NCBI GenBank assembly: GCA_963854835.1
Contig: OY978527.1
Coordinates: 30,801,047 to 30,865,046 of the forward strand
DNA: 64,000 bases
Source of the DNA: Megamerina dolium
Taxonomy: Eukaryota > Arthropoda > Insecta > Diptera > Megamerinidae
Reading direction: 5' to 3'
Shown here: positions 33,215-46,700 of the stretch, one piece after another
Layout: each line of letters opens with the position of its first letter
Position numbering within the stretch: the stretch's first letter is position 1
Notes under the pieces: model-generated
What the model was told of the DNA's origin: nothing
The model's database searches: none
What the model saw: only the letters and a program-made list of their open reading frames with translations
Made by a program: the position numbers and the translations under genes

Positions 33215-34500
33215 GTTTAAGCCTTTTTTTTAATTTCCGTGACTTTATATGGGAGCTATATTAAGAAGTGGGCGTGGCTTTCTGATTTCAACCCAGCTTA
33301 TATCCAACTACCGTATTAATCTGTCAACTATAGTTACTTTAGGAAAAAAACTGCCCAAGTTGCAGCGATTTAAATTTACTAGAACCATTGACGTCGCTCA
33401 CCCATATCTTGTATCCCATTTCTAGTTATCCTTACAATACTAATCCACAAATTAAATATGGTTGTCCTACGCTGAATATTTCGTAAGTAAATAACTACAC
33501 GTGACAAGTATTGTTGTGCTACATAGTATATTAAGGGGAGGTTCTCCTCTTTTTTTTTTTCTTTCAAAAAATCGACTTTTTTTTTTCTTGATGAAATGAA
33601 AGTTATAAATGCTTAGAATATTTGTGCAATCGTATTTTTCGATCCACAACATATTTATCTCACTAAAGCGTCTCTGATGCTAAGATGCTGATGTGAGTAC
33701 AATGTAGCATTTTAACTTTAAACGCGTTTATCTCAAAAGCATTTTTTTTATCCTAGCGTCAAGCATAGCTCATGATCTACTGCTCAGATGTACTTCATCT
33801 AAAATTTTCCTGAAAGAGTATGGTTTTTCGTATGACTTATACCTAAAATAAACATAAACAATTGTTCAATAATTGTCGTTAAACAAAAAAAAAACTTTAA
33901 GAGAAGAGGGTAAAATCGAAATTTTTCTTTAACTATGCATAAATTGGATAATTTTTCTTGAAAACTCTTTATAAATAGGTATAAGTCGTAGGAAATTTTA
34001 TTAACTTGAATATAAAATACAAGTTTTTGATTTCAGTTTACTACAAGTGGCTGCAACCTTGACGTTATCGAACGACTTCTCGCTTTCAAAGGATGACACG
34101 ATCCGCCATTTTGGGGCCGCAATATTAGATTTTTTCATCAAAATTTTTTTTTTTTGTATTTTTAAAAGTTGTCTTAATAAACCATCAAAACCGTTCGTTC
34201 GTATGTCTTTTCATTATCCGACAGTAAACAATCAAATTTCGCTTCATTTTCGGCTAAAAAGAGGAGAACCTCCCATTAAGCGAGTTATAGCATGTTAAAA
34301 ATTTTAAGTATTATCACTTTGATTGCTCCGTGTGGGTGTAGCAGTTGACCGATCATGCCCATTATCAATCCTATACGTACCCTTGGATCATAGGTTGCTC
34401 AAGTCAAATTTCATCAAAATAGCGCAATCGTGATTCCTTCCAGTGGTTATAAAGAGCTGATCGAATTGAATATACCATGCACTCATGCTGTGTATAGTTA
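33215..34500 (-). repeat. Degraded inverted copy of the 1.6-kb repeat, split by a MITE
   Basis: The parts 33215-33530 and 34280-34500 match copies A and B in reverse orientation, for example GGGCGTGGCTTTCTGA, CTAATCCACAAATTAAAT and CCCTTGGATCATAGGTTGC. The two halves are separated by the TTAA-flanked MITE at 33531-34279. This repeat was therefore in place before the MITE inserted. Confidence 0.75.
33531..34279 (+). mobile_element. TTAA-flanked MITE, copy 1
   Basis: Bounded by TTAA at 33531-33534 and 34276-34279. The terminal inverted repeat starts GGGGAGGTTCTCCTCTTT. Noncoding, with a second copy in opposite orientation at 34719-35375. The TTAA duplication suggests piggyBac-type mobilisation. 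Confidence 0.85.
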
Positions 34501-34718
34501 TATGGTATATTGTACATTGTATATGTATGTGTTTATATACCTGAATCTACGACGTATTGTATGAGGCATAGGCTTTGTTCTGATTTATTCTACTGTTGAG
34601 GACAAATATTTCGTGTCAGCATTTAGAAAAACTGTTATAAATATGTATGTTATAACGTAATACCGATTTCAATCAATGAAATTTCGAATTACAGTGAATC
34701 TGTTAGACTGCAAAACTA

Positions 34719-35375
34719 TTAAGGGGAGGTTCTCCTCTTTTCAGCCGAAAATGAAGCGAAATTGGATTGTTTACTGTCGGATAATGAAAAGACATACGAA
34801 CGAACGGTTTTGCTGGTTTATTCAGACAACTTTTAAAAATACAAAAAAAAAAATTTTGATGAAAAAATCTAATATTGCGGCCCCAAAATGGCGGATCGTG
34901 TCATTTATATTCAAGTTAATAAAATTTCCTATGACTTATACCTATTTATAAAGAGTTTTCAAGAAAAATTATCCAATTTATGCATAGTTAAAGAAAAATT
35001 TCGATTTTACCCTCTTATCTTAAAGTTTTTTTTTTTTTGTTTAACGACAATTATTGAACAATTGTTTATGTTTATTTTAGGTATAAGTCATACGAAAAAC
35101 CATACTCTTTCAGGAAAATTTTAGATGAAGTACGCTAGGATAAAAAAAATGCTTGACGCTAGGATAAAAAAAATGCTTTTGAGATAAACGCGTTTAAAGT
35201 TAAAATGCTACATTGTACTCACATCAGCATCTTAGTCGGCTATTCCTGGCTTTAGTGAGATAAATATGTTGTGGATCGAAAAATACGATTGCACAAATAT
35301 TCTAAGCATTTATACCTTTCATTTCATCAAGAAAAAAAAGTCGATTTTTTGAAAAAAAAGAGAACCTCCCCTTAA
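34719..35375 (-). mobile_element. TTAA-flanked MITE, copy 2 (inverted)
   Basis: Same family as 33531-34279 but reversed, bounded by TTAA at 34719-34722 and 35372-35375. Compared with copy 1 it lacks about 75 bp near 34906. It carries a short tandem duplication around 35130-35175, where CGCTAGGATAAAAAAAATGC occurs twice. Confidence 0.85.
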
Positions 35376-36542
35376 TAATAAAAAAAAATACGTCTATGAA
35401 CAATCGAAAAAAGGGTGAAAATGATACATTTTTCTTCATTAATTAGTAGAAATACTATCACATTGTTCGTTTAATATTGGTGTTTTGTGTATTACAAGCA
35501 AAAAACTTTCTTTATTTTTCAAATTTATTGAAACCTAACATATTCTACCAGTGTAGCATTTTATATGATCATTCATACATTTTCAAATGAATTGAACTGT
35601 ATCTGTATGAGTTCTCTCGAAAATTCCCCACAAACCAAAGTACGAGTGTTCAGAAAAAGGATTCATAAAAATATGAAACTAGAGACCACTTGCAGCGTGC
35701 TCCTAAATATGATTCTTAAATGAGTCTAAATAGAGGGTTAAAAAGGTCTACATAAGGAGATAACTCTTAAAACGGTCAAAAGTAGGAGAGTTTTAGGAAC
35801 ATTCTGAACAACTGAAAAACGCGCCTGTGCTTCTACTTAGAGAGAATTATGTGACTGTTATGGTACAGAAAAGACTCCGCATTCTTCGTATGTTTGGAGT
35901 GGTTTTTTTTTCTTATGACTTAGGAAAGTTTTTTTTCGGAAAGTTTTTAAAGCTCTTCCGTAGCACAAAAAATTTATCAGAAAATGCTATTTTCTGAAAG
36001 TTGTTAAGAGCTATTTGTGAAGAACCAGTTTAGTAGAAAAACACCTTCAATCCGGAGGGTTTTCGGATCGTTCATGATTATTTTATGTACGCCTTATGAG
36101 AGTGAAAGCTCTAAAAAAGAAGTCTGAAAAGTATATTTTCGGACTTTTATGGTTTGCTGGGTTGCTTTACACCGACAGTAACGGAAAAATAGTTGTTTTA
36201 TCTAATTAATATTGCCGTGTCTCTGGAATTGATTTCCAGATGCGTATTCATTTCAAAAATTTTCAATTTGTATTGAAAACAGCCATAAATTATGACTGTG
36301 ACTGCCTGTATAACATCAGGCTTAAGGGCCTACTGACGTGCATTTATTTCGTAACTTGGAGATGATTTTACTCTCTCTTTTTCATGCTCCCAAATTTTCA
36401 ATTTGTCTTGAAAGCAACAATATCTCGTGACTGCGACGAGTGCCATCATATCGTCGGCCTTAGATTATCTACTGCAAACTGAGCAAGTGACAAATTCACG
36501 CCGCTATACACTAAGCTCGTCTGCATGTGTGAATGTCTGTAC

Positions 36543-36576
<34 letters not shown>

Positions 36577-37923
36577 TATTTAGATGTTTATGTGCTCTTT
36601 GAGTTGAACGCTTTTTATTATCGTAGTAGCATAGCATAGTAAGTAACAATCAATTGATGACGCTAAAATTATAAATGATCGACATAATCAGACGTAATGA
36701 CAGCTAAGTACTAGCGTGCTCTCTCGCGCTTAACGCTTCAATTTATTCTCCGATAAAATGCCAATGAAATCGGATCGGTAAAACTAGTGGATCGTAGTGC
36801 ACATAGTATAAGTGAACATGAATAGTAAATGTTGTGATCATTGTGGTTGAAAAATATAATAAACAGTATTAATTCAATATTATTGTTGCGTGAAATTGTA
36901 AGAAAAACGTTGACGCCGAATAGTTACATATTTCAAAAGTTATAAAACAACATTTTTCAAATATATGAACGCGTATGACATAGAGGTATTTTTTGTCATC
37001 TTATAATAAATGAAATGTAAACTAACAAATATTTTTATGTATGAAATTACTCTACACCACCACAAAGCAAAATATTAGTCATTCTCAAATGAAGTTAATT
37101 TGAATCATTCTCTGTTCGACTTGTTGTTGTTGTTGTTATTGTTTTTTTTTTTTTTTTTTTTTTGTGTTGTGACCAAACTCATTTGTTGTGCTGCTTGCTG
37201 TTAACTGCAAAATGAAAATAAAATATTTACATGCATGAATGTGTATACATATGTATGTGTTGTATTTACTCATGTATTTAATACATCTTTAATTCATGTT
37301 TGTAGCCTCTATATTATACTACTTATGTACGTAAGTATATTACTAATTTATAAACGATGTAGCGAAAGTGAACTAAAAAAAAAAAACAAAGTCAAGTATC
37401 TATAGAACGCATTTATAGTACATATGACATAGTACATAATTATTACTATGCTCACTGATAACAAGTACCGCTCGATGCCATTGATGAGAATAATTTTATA
37501 GATTAACAATAAAAGTCTCAATTATTCGGACAATAAATATTGCAATTATATAGTTATTGTACAAAATTTTTATTGTAATCTACAATATTTTTAACCGACT
37601 TCTAAACAGGAGGAGAGTATTTATTATATAGCCACATTCTGCAATGATATTTGCACAATTAGTTAAGAAATCAAATGATATTAATTTGTATAAATGTATA
37701 TACTAATACGAATGAATTGTGCCATTGCGCCCTGCTGGGCATGTGCAGAGTAGTAACTCAATTCGATAGGAAACTATGTATAAAAAAATGTTTGTCTTAT
37801 TACCACAAATATCTTGCTATATGAAGCAAATATGAAGACGAATGTTCATCATCCCAAAATCTATGTACGTACTTACTGACTATATACAGATTTATTTAAA
37901 TTTTAATACAAGCACGCCACTTA
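35376..37923. other. Intergenic, nothing recognised apart from simple repeats
   Basis: About 2.5 kb of AT-rich DNA. It includes a (GT)n tract at 36546-36574 and a long T run near 37143-37163. No supported exon; the distal 5' regulatory region of moody or Sik2 could lie here. Confidence 0.4.
36546..36574. repeat. (GT)n microsatellite
   Basis: About 14 GT units. Confidence 0.95.
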
Positions 37924-37925
37924 TA

Positions 37926-38834
37926 AAGGATTTTCCATTAGGGACATAACAATTGTATCTATTAATAAAACACAGAAATATTTTGTGGACATATTGCAAG
38001 CATTACATTTTATAAATGAAATTCGATTTCGGTCATATGACCACCACGAGCCCGTTTACAGCGGTCGATTCTTTGGACCCAATTTTCCACCACTCTAGCA
38101 CACATTTCGACCGGAACGTTGGCAATTTCGTGTTGGATGTTGTCTTTGAGCTCGTCTAAAGTTGCTGTCTTGTTGGCATAGACCAGTGACTTGATAAAGC
38201 CCCATAAAAAGAAATCCAATGGTGTTAGATCGCATGAACGAGGCGGCCATTCGACCGGACCATTTCTCGAGATAACACGTTCACCGAATTTGCCTTGCAA
38301 TAAATCGATTGTGACGTGTGCTGTGTGGCTAGTGGCACCGTCTTGTTGAAACCACATATCGCTGATGTCAAGTTCATGCAATTCTGGCCACAAATAATCT
38401 TCCAACATAGCAGGATAGCGCTCTCCATTGACGGTAACATGACGGTCGTTTTCATCCACGAAAAAATACGGCCCAATCACACCTCCGGCATGAAAACCGC
38501 ACCAAACAGTAACTTTTTGCGGGAGCAACGGTGTCTCAAGAAGCACTTGTGGGTTTATTGCTGACCAATAACGCATATTTTGCTTATTGACAAAGGCATT
38601 GAGCCAGAAATGAGCTTCATCGCTGAAGAAGATTTTTCGCTCTTAAGTTGCGACCACCGACTCAGAATTTCGGTAGTAATTTTTAATAATTACCAAACGT
38701 TGCTGGTTCGTGAACTTTACCATGATGAAAATGTTGACTTTAACTAACGTTTTGACATTGACAGTTGATTAAAAAGTTTAACGGTGCGTTCATATAAAGA
38801 TACGAAATTGTTATATCCCTAATGGAAAACCCTT
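37926..38834 (-). mobile_element. rosa-like (DD41D) mariner element, internally deleted
   Basis: The terminal inverted repeats of about 35 bp are similar but not identical (AAGGATTTTCCATTAGGG at 37926; complement of AAGGGTTTTCCATTAGGG ending at 38834). TA dinucleotides flank both ends, as in Tc1/mariner insertions. The transposase is on the minus strand. The N-terminal MVKFTNQQRLVIIKNYYRNS (start about 38723) is joined by a stop and deletion directly to the catalytic domain, so the DNA-binding domain is missing. Confidence 0.88.
38010..38660 (-). pseudogene. DD41D transposase, catalytic domain only
   Basis: The frame carries FFSDEAHFWLN (first Asp), WFQQDGATSHTAH (second Asp) and PPRSCDLTPLDFFLWG. 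There are 41 residues between the QQD aspartate and the Asp of LTPLD, the spacing of the DD41D group, to which the rosa element of Ceratitis belongs. The C-terminus is intact to a stop at 38010. The catalytic triad is present, but roughly the first 130 residues, including the helix-turn-helix region, are deleted, so the product should not bind its ends. Confidence 0.85.
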
Positions 38835-38836
38835 TA

Positions 38837-39683
38837 ATTTCAATTTGAAATTACCGCGAAATAAAACATAATGATAAAGAAATAACTGCATAGAAACTGG
38901 GAAATATAAGTCAAGTAAAATTTTAGCCCACTGTGTTATGGACATAATGTCAAAATATAATCTGCTCGACGGTTTACGTTATAGAAAGCTCACAAAAAGC
39001 ACTTTCACTATCCATACTATCTATCCATAGTATCTTTACAATCAGGTCTTGTAGTTTTTACGATACACTTGTATCGCACCCTTCTATATAATAGGTCTAA
39101 CGCCAGCTATTCGAGCTCCTTCAAATAAATTATTTTTATTGTTTTGCCTTTAATTTGCTTTCTAACAAATTGTATTTATATTTTGTTTGTTCTCACGGCG
39201 AAGCTTTGCTTTGCCTTCTACAGAGAATAATTTTTTGCATTTTTTATATTTACGAAATTACAAAAAAAAGCGCACTAAATCAGATGAAGATTCCTACTTC
39301 CATAAACTGTATTGAAATTTCGAGTTTTGAAAGAAGATATCTTAAACTTATTTTGAACTTTTTTGCTGTTGTTGTTGTTTGTGGTGACTTTTGTTGTCGA
39401 TACTGCTATTGACAGTCCAAATACAACATTTAATGGCCCTGGAACAATATTCGAAAATCCCTCCTCTCTCTGTGTGCGAAGATTCTACGTAGAAACAATA
39501 TTTCTTTCGTTCGTATGATCGATAACAAAAAGCTGATCGAGATGTCATCTACAAATCCTTCGGATGGTTCGTTACAGAATCTAAGTGCAAAGCTGCCATA
39601 AAGTTCAAATGTATCCAATGGAAATATTCCACTTTTTTGCAAACCATTCTTAACATTCGTTTGTAATGTAGTTATGCTTTCAT
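38837..39683. other. Intergenic, nothing recognised
   Basis: AT-rich sequence with only short ORFs. No supported feature. Confidence 0.35.
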
Positions 39684-39785
39684 ACTTACTTACTTACTCA
39701 TGTGGCCATGACAACCGAAAATCCAACAAGAAATTCCAAGCCCCGTCAGGTTCTCCAATACTTGGCCAAGGTCTTCATATTAAAG
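39684..39785 (-). mobile_element. RTE-type 3' end fragment
   Basis: It shares the 3' terminus of the complete RTE element: the TTACTTACTTACTCATGTGG end, GACAACCGAA and the GAAATTCCAAGCCCCGTCAG segment. About 100 bp remain. Confidence 0.7.
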
Positions 39786-42059
39786 TATTGATACGTGAGG
39801 GGTGACAAATCAAAAATTATGTTTGATTTTTAATGGAAAATCAAAGATACATGAACGCGCACTTAGTGAATTATTTTAAAAAAGCGTTTTAAGCTGTTTA
39901 AAGGAATTATTTCATATTTATAGTGTCAATATGGCGAAATGTGTCAACAGTAAGTAAAGCTTTGGTAAGGTTATGCGGCCGGGGGGGGCGCACTTAGGCC
40001 AAAAATTGGCCCGTTGTGTTACCAAGCATCACTGCTGCTGCTCTATACTGTTCCCTCTGTTAATCAGAACCACTGGGATTTCCTAATGAATAGAGCAATG
40101 TCCCTAACATCCATGGGTGCAAGCTCAGTGGTATCTGTAAAAAAGGCACTCCCCTTGTTGTGAATCACAACAATTTCTACTAAAATGCATTACATAAAAC
40201 CAATAAGTGCATCGATTCCGAAGAAAACTTCAATAATTTTATTTGCGAATATGTTGCAGGTCTTCTTTTTTGTAGACACGTTCTCATCTCATTTTTGCTA
40301 AAAATGAGATCTTATTTAAAGTATGGCGCAGAGCGCACAACAAACGCCACATTTTTAACCATTTACTTAATAATATGGGAAGTGAAAAAATCTCAAATAG
40401 CTACAAAGTGCTTTAAATCAAAATTCTAAGAACATCGCCAAAAATATCAATTTAGTGGTTAAAAGTACACAGGTATTTGAAAAGTTTTTAGACAAAATTT
40501 GAGGACTAGTTAAGAGGCGAAACAACTATGCATAAAAACACCATCAAATCCAAAGGGCGGTAGTCCACGGGGTCCTTTTAATAAAATAGTCTTCGGGGAA
40601 AGAGATTAGAAGCTTCAAAATTATATAAACAATCTTGCAGCGAAAGGGAATAAATAATATTTCAGCGCGAAAAAGTGGAAATGCCGACTTGGCCAAAATT
40701 CTAACACTGCGGTATAATAGTTTCCGAAAAATAAGCGAAAGTGCCTTTGAGAAACTTGTTGAAACACTTTATTGAACGAATTATTGAGTTGCAAAGTGAG
40801 ATCGTAGAAAGTTCTATGAAGAAGCACAATGATCCTAGGTCGAGTGGTCATGCAAATTATAAACAACACTATTCCGAGTAATGTAATTCAAATAGTACAG
40901 ATTCCTCTCTTTTTGCAACATCTATTATTCCGTTGTGTCTAATATCATCAACTGGACATTTTTTTTATGCTGACGTAAGGCACTTCCTTCTATAATACTT
41001 CCTTCGTTAACGTTTATAATTAAATAAATTTGGAGTACAAAAGAAATGTATAAATTTAATAAAATAATGACCTATGTGTGGTCAATTTTTGACGTTGTCA
41101 ATATTTCTACTATATTTACCTCTTAGCTTCAATAAGAATTGGGTTCTTTATGATTTTACCCAATTATATTCTTCAAGTTATTAGGTCTGATTGTTTACTT
41201 TCCCAGTAAGAATTATCCAACAAAGAATTCGCTCTCATACAGAAAAATATTCAAAGAAGTAAACAATCAGCAATTCGCAAAAACTTGCAAGTTAACGGAA
41301 ACAGCTGATTGTCAAGGATTTGAGACAACTTGCCTTCTCTTGTTAGTTCTCTTACAGTGAACTGTCAATGTACGCTCTCATTTTCTCTATCGTTGCAAAT
41401 TTGTTTGGTATGAACACCATTTGACAACAAATGATGATAATTTGTACGAATTCGTACGAATTTTCTGTAAACAAACACTAGATGTGTTAGCTAAATATTT
41501 AAACATACTGCTCATTATAACCAATTTATCAACCGATGCAACTATTGTACTTGATTCATGTTATTGTTTTCACTCCAACTTATGATGTTGTGAATGACGA
41601 TCTAGAAGTTCTTCTTCGCCATGTGGTATCTACATAGTATGTACATATATTAATTTATTGAAATAAAAACTCTAGTTGCCTTCTTTTGAGTACTATCACT
41701 TGGGTAACGTATCTTTTGCTCTTAAATTAGTGTCAATTAAATAATTTAAAGAGGTCACATACAAATTGGTGGAAGCTTGCAGTTGAAGGGTGCAAAGATC
41801 ACTTTTGTTTTAATTAATTGATTGTGTGATCTATGTAAGTTGTATCACTGAGTCTGCTTTTATGTACTAATACAAGTAATAATATTTAGAGAAAACTCGT
41901 ATATTTTTACATTTGTATCTATATGCAGCAAAATGTATTACGTTTCGCCAAAAATTTAATACATGTATAAAATGTGGTGTATTTACTCATTGCATTTGGA
42001 GAAAAATGGCGAAAATTAAATATCACTTCACTGTGCTTCACTATATTTCTTAGAGCCAC
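39786..42059. other. Intergenic, nothing recognised
   Basis: About 2.3 kb of AT-rich sequence with short ORFs only. A G-rich spot (GGCCGGGGGGGGCGC near 39978) stands out locally, without further structure. Confidence 0.35.
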
Positions 42060-42254
42060 TTTTTCAGTCCGAGTTTAAACTAGGTTTAAACTAAGGTTAA
42101 GTACACGGAGTTTAAATGTAAACTTACATATTTTAAACCGCAGCTGAACAGCATTTAAATTTAGTTTAAACTACGCTGGAATTTGACTGAAAAACTGCAA
42201 ATCGAGTTTAAACTTAGTTTAAACGACAAATAGAGTTAAACACGCACTGAAAAA
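42060..42254. mobile_element. Small MITE-like block rich in GTTTAAAC palindromes
   Basis: The ends TTTTTCAGT (42060-42068) and ACTGAAAAA (42246-42254) are inverted. Inside, the 8-mer palindrome GTTTAAAC occurs exactly five times (42073, 42084, 42164, 42206, 42217) plus near-matches. No coding potential. Confidence 0.55.
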
Positions 42255-42464
42255 CCGACCCTTACTGTCTATAATTTAGCGTACACATTTTGGCAAATTT
42301 TGTCGAAAATTGTTCGGATTAAAAAGCCAGTTATCTTTACTCGAAAACTCTTAAGCTAAGATATATCTTTTGATATTATAGCAGGTTGTTTGTCGTAGAT
42401 ATTTGTGAATTTTTGTGATGATTGAACGCCACATGAGTTTGCTTTCTTCATGTTCGCACAATGG

Positions 42465-42575
42465 GTCTAATCGCTTTTTCTGAGCTTTGTCACAGAGTTC
42501 TTTTAGGAGCTTTTCCATGGCAAATTGTTACTGCCGGAAGAATTGCCAATTGCTTGCCCACCGTCGCTTGTCCAC
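42465..42575 (-). mobile_element. SINE fragment
   Basis: Minus-strand middle part of the SINE: TTTTTCTGAGCTTTGTCACA, TTAGGAGCTTTTCCATGGCA and GCCGGAAGAATTGCCAATTG in canonical order. Confidence 0.8.
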
Positions 42576-43202
42576 ACTAAATGGCGCTGTAGTACAATGC
42601 AGAAAATCGGACGCAATACCTGAATATATTAGGAATTTAATTTCAGCTTCCGCCGTTACACCATTAACAAAAAAAAAAAAAAGAATATCAGACAGTGGGC
42701 TTCATCGAAACGGGCGGAATAGAAGTTATGCCCAAAGGGGTTAAAAGTTGAAAATGCCAATATCTGAAGCTGCATCGAATGCTGATGTGATCGCCGTAGT
42801 ACTATAGTAATCCTGTGTCTCTTTTTGAATCCTGAAATCAGTGGTTTCGTAGACACAATTGATATTCTTATGTACTGTTCCAGTTACAGTTACTTGCTGA
42901 GGCAAACTCGTGTATATTAGGAATACTTCGTAAAAATACAGACAGTTACTTTAATTTTGTTTTGTCATTTTGCGGCTCTAAAATACATTGGATTACAAAC
43001 AGCTTCATAAAAAAAATAAAGCTTTATAAAGACCAGCTTAAAACCATCTCTGAATTTCTAAAAACGTATTTTTCAAGTTATATCGAAATCGGAATGTCAG
43101 GGAATTTTGCTTCTATTATGGATCCATGTATCCAACTGATTAATTCTTTGACCATTGGCTTGCATATTTGCAAGTCATATGCAAATTTAGGATACTGAGT
43201 AA

Positions 43203-43560
43203 AAGGTTACTTACTTACTTATGTGGCCATAACAACCGAATATCGATTTAGGCCGAATATAACGTTCTCCGTTCTTCGCTAGCTGGCGCCAGTTAGAAAT
43301 TCCAAGGGCCGTCAAGTTCTCCAGCACTTGGTCTTTCCACCGGAGGTTAGGTCTTCGTCTTCTGTGTCGTCCTCCAGCGGGTTCCGAATATAACACCTTC
43401 TTAGCGCTGGAGCGTGTTCTTACAGTCGCTCGACATAACCTAGCCAGCGCAGCCGCTGGATTTTGATGCACTTTACTATGTCAATATGGGCATACAGCTC
43501 GTAGAACTCATGGTTGTACCTTATTCGGTACTCGCCACCAACACAAAGGTTAGATTAGGT
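43203..43560 (-). mobile_element. RTE-type 3' fragment
   Basis: Minus-strand copy of the last 350 bp of the RTE element. It encodes KKVLYSEPAGGRHRRRRPNL and VLENLTALGISNWRQLAKN, then the 3' end with AAGTAAGTAAC. It is close in sequence to the complete copy but truncated on its 5' side near 43550 and frame-shifted. Confidence 0.85.
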
Positions 43561-43783
43561 TATTGTGGCTGCCCTCTCTTCTCTCACTTATGCCTATTGT
43601 GATACTATGCTGATATTTCCTATTCTGATCCTTCATGGAAGCAAGTTTATTTATTTATGAGTTTGACTACAAACATGGGAATGATTCACTATTGTTATTA
43701 TTTCATATTTCGCTTTCATGTTAGAAAAGAATTCCAATACAAATATTTATTGCTAATGTAATAATTTCTCTAATTTTTACAGC

Positions 43784-46700
43784 ATGGACTTTCAAAACAG
43801 CAATCACTACGATTCCACAGAAACCACGGACATCGAAAATGGGTATGTTAACTTCACTTTACTCTCAATACATAGTGTTCATAATTCCATTTGTATTGTA
43901 AACTTATATTTGAAAGTAACAACACCACACTCTAGATCTCTCGTGATCGTACCGCTGAGGCGAGTAAACAGTACTTCTTATATCAATACTATCCGATTTC
44001 AAAGAGCAAACTTTTTCCTTTGGAAATATGTACCATGACTGGCATGCCGATAAATTGACACTATTTGGAAGTCAAACACATAGTATATGATATAAAGAAT
44101 ATGTAACATATAAGGTATTATATTCTTTTTGAAAAACAATCGCTATTGAGTTAATAGCTATTGAGGTTGCTACTTGATAATAAATTTGTTGTTGTAACTA
44201 ACCATCTTGCTTTATGCACTGTACATGAAGTCGATAGTATTTGATTATGAAATGAATTTAATCAGTGCAGACTATTCATTCGATGAATGCATTTTCAGTT
44301 CTTCAAATAATATAATATGATTCTTTGTCTTCTCTTATGCAAAAGGTTATCGAATAATATGTACCGACACATGAAATATGTAGCATAAAGAAGTTATCCT
44401 TTAATAAATATTACTATTCAATCGTAAATTCATAATAAGTAAAGAAAATTTTTCTTAAACAGAATTAAACTACAATGCAGTATAAGAGTATGAACTTAAA
44501 AGCCCTTAGTTATAGATAAAGAATCTGAAAAAACTGGTAAAATTAGTCGAAAAACATTATGTTTCTTGACTTTAGAAAAAACGTTAGGGGGATAGCAGAA
44601 ATCCAACCAACCGCGTATTCGGACACAGCGACCGATAATGTGATTATTATAGTCTATCGGACATGATGCACGTCAAACTGATGTAGTGGTTGCTTTATTC
44701 ATTCATTATTTCGCATTGTTTACATTTTCCATTAATTTCATTCACATGTCGATTCTCTCGAAGCCGCAGCAGTGTTATGTCACAGCGCTCACAAATCCTC
44801 TCTGGTGGGTGCAATCTTCTAATTCTATCATTCTCGTGCCAATATACTATTTTACACCCAGTATATATCACAATATTTTAGCACCTTAGAGTAAGGATTT
44901 TGCTACATCTCGTATCTCTGTGAATAGCCTACTGATGGCCAAACTCGTCACTGTAAATGCCAAAGTATTTTCTGTCACTAAGAGAGTTAGAACAAATTAC
45001 ACACAAGATCTAACAAATTATATGGGAAATACTCGACCGCAAAAATGGCAGAAACTTACAAATTGACATTGATAGTTCAGAATTGACAGTTGGATTATTA
45101 ATTCTATAGACGACAGAAGCCGTTGATGAAGAATTTTCCTTTTACAAATTTTTAGCTCTCTTGCATTTGTAAGCTCTCGTTTTTGCATTCGATGTCACAA
45201 AAATTGGGAACAATTGTTAACAATTGTAGAATGTTGCAATATTTTACACATTTTAACACATTTTACGGATTTTAAACAATCCACTTGTCAAATGATTCTT
45301 TTGAAACTACTAAATGGATAACTTTTCTTGTCGAAATAAAAAGAAAAAGGAACTAAAGCCACTAAAATTTTACCACTAACTTAATCCTCATTATAGGGGA
45401 TTAAATTAACTACAAAATACTCACATATGTATCTTCATTATATCCAGAAAAATTCATTGTTTTCGAATAATTCCCAAAAAACTTGCAAAAAAAAATGGCA
45501 CAATTCTGATTCCATTGGCGTCACGATTCGATGTATGCTTCCTGAAGTATTTTTCCTCAGGAATCCAGAAAAAATAGTGAAAATTTTCCATCTCAATTAG
45601 TTCATCAGATATAACAATGCCAAAGAAAAAGACTCGGGTTATTTTGTTAGTGCCCGGTCACGCAAAAAAACTTTAATGCTAAAATACTGTTGGTTACGAA
45701 GACAACTTCAGATATAGAAGGGTTATTTTTTCAGCGCAACATAAATATTTTTATCCCCTCTTTTCCCCTACCCTGAAATCTACCAATCCCCAACATACCA
45801 AGATTACAGGGTATTTTCATATTTTCAGCCAAAAATAATTCTGGAATGGGAAACAATTAAATAAGCTCCTGCTAATGTGGTAATTGTAGGTCAGAATACT
45901 CTTTAGTTGGAAGGAAATTGATGAATCTGAATCCAATTTGATAAGCTATAATTAAGCATATCGCCAACTGGAGCTCATTTTAATTTTATTCGTATTTCAA
46001 AAACAGATGTGCATGACAAAGCTCACAATATGTCGCAAATATGCGTGTAGATCACCATACTTGTACATGCAATATGCAATATTTACATATTACATATGGG
46101 TGCCGTAGCTCAGTGGTTAGTGCCACAACCTCTTTGTCAACAATTTGCCATGAAAAAGCTTCTAAAAGAACTCTGTGAGAAAGCTCAGAAAAAGTGATAT
46201 TGCAAGGGTTTTGCCGTTCGGTAGCATATATAAGTAGATTCCTCCTAATCGAAAATTATTCACGCACAACAGTAATGTAAGAGAAGCTCTGTCAAAGAGC
46301 CCTTCGGGGCTTATAAGTGTCACATATAAAAAAAAATACATATTATTAGGCTATCTTTTCTGGCATTTCGTAAAAGTATAAACAACCAATTCCTATTGAG
46401 CTTCAAACATATCGACCTTTGAGCTAACAAAACAACATTTGCAGGAAATTTTGCTTATCATATTTAATTCAAAGAAAAGTACCGCTAAAAGTCATCGCTT
46501 GCTGTTGGAAACTTACAAGGCACCGTACTGGTTTCGTTGTTTTAAAAATTGTGATTTCGACATTGAAGACAAAGATTCGACGAAGATTCGTTTCAAACGC
46601 TTCAAGAACTGGCAACATTATTAGTGGTTGACGAATCAACAGCGCCCAAGTGTTTGAAAGCCATGGCAATGATTCAAAACGGTTTTTTGCATCTTATCGT

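Noticed and set aside
41000..42050. CRISPR-like or other spaced repeats
   Set aside because: This is a eukaryotic nuclear sequence. No regular direct-repeat array with unique spacers was seen here or elsewhere in the window.
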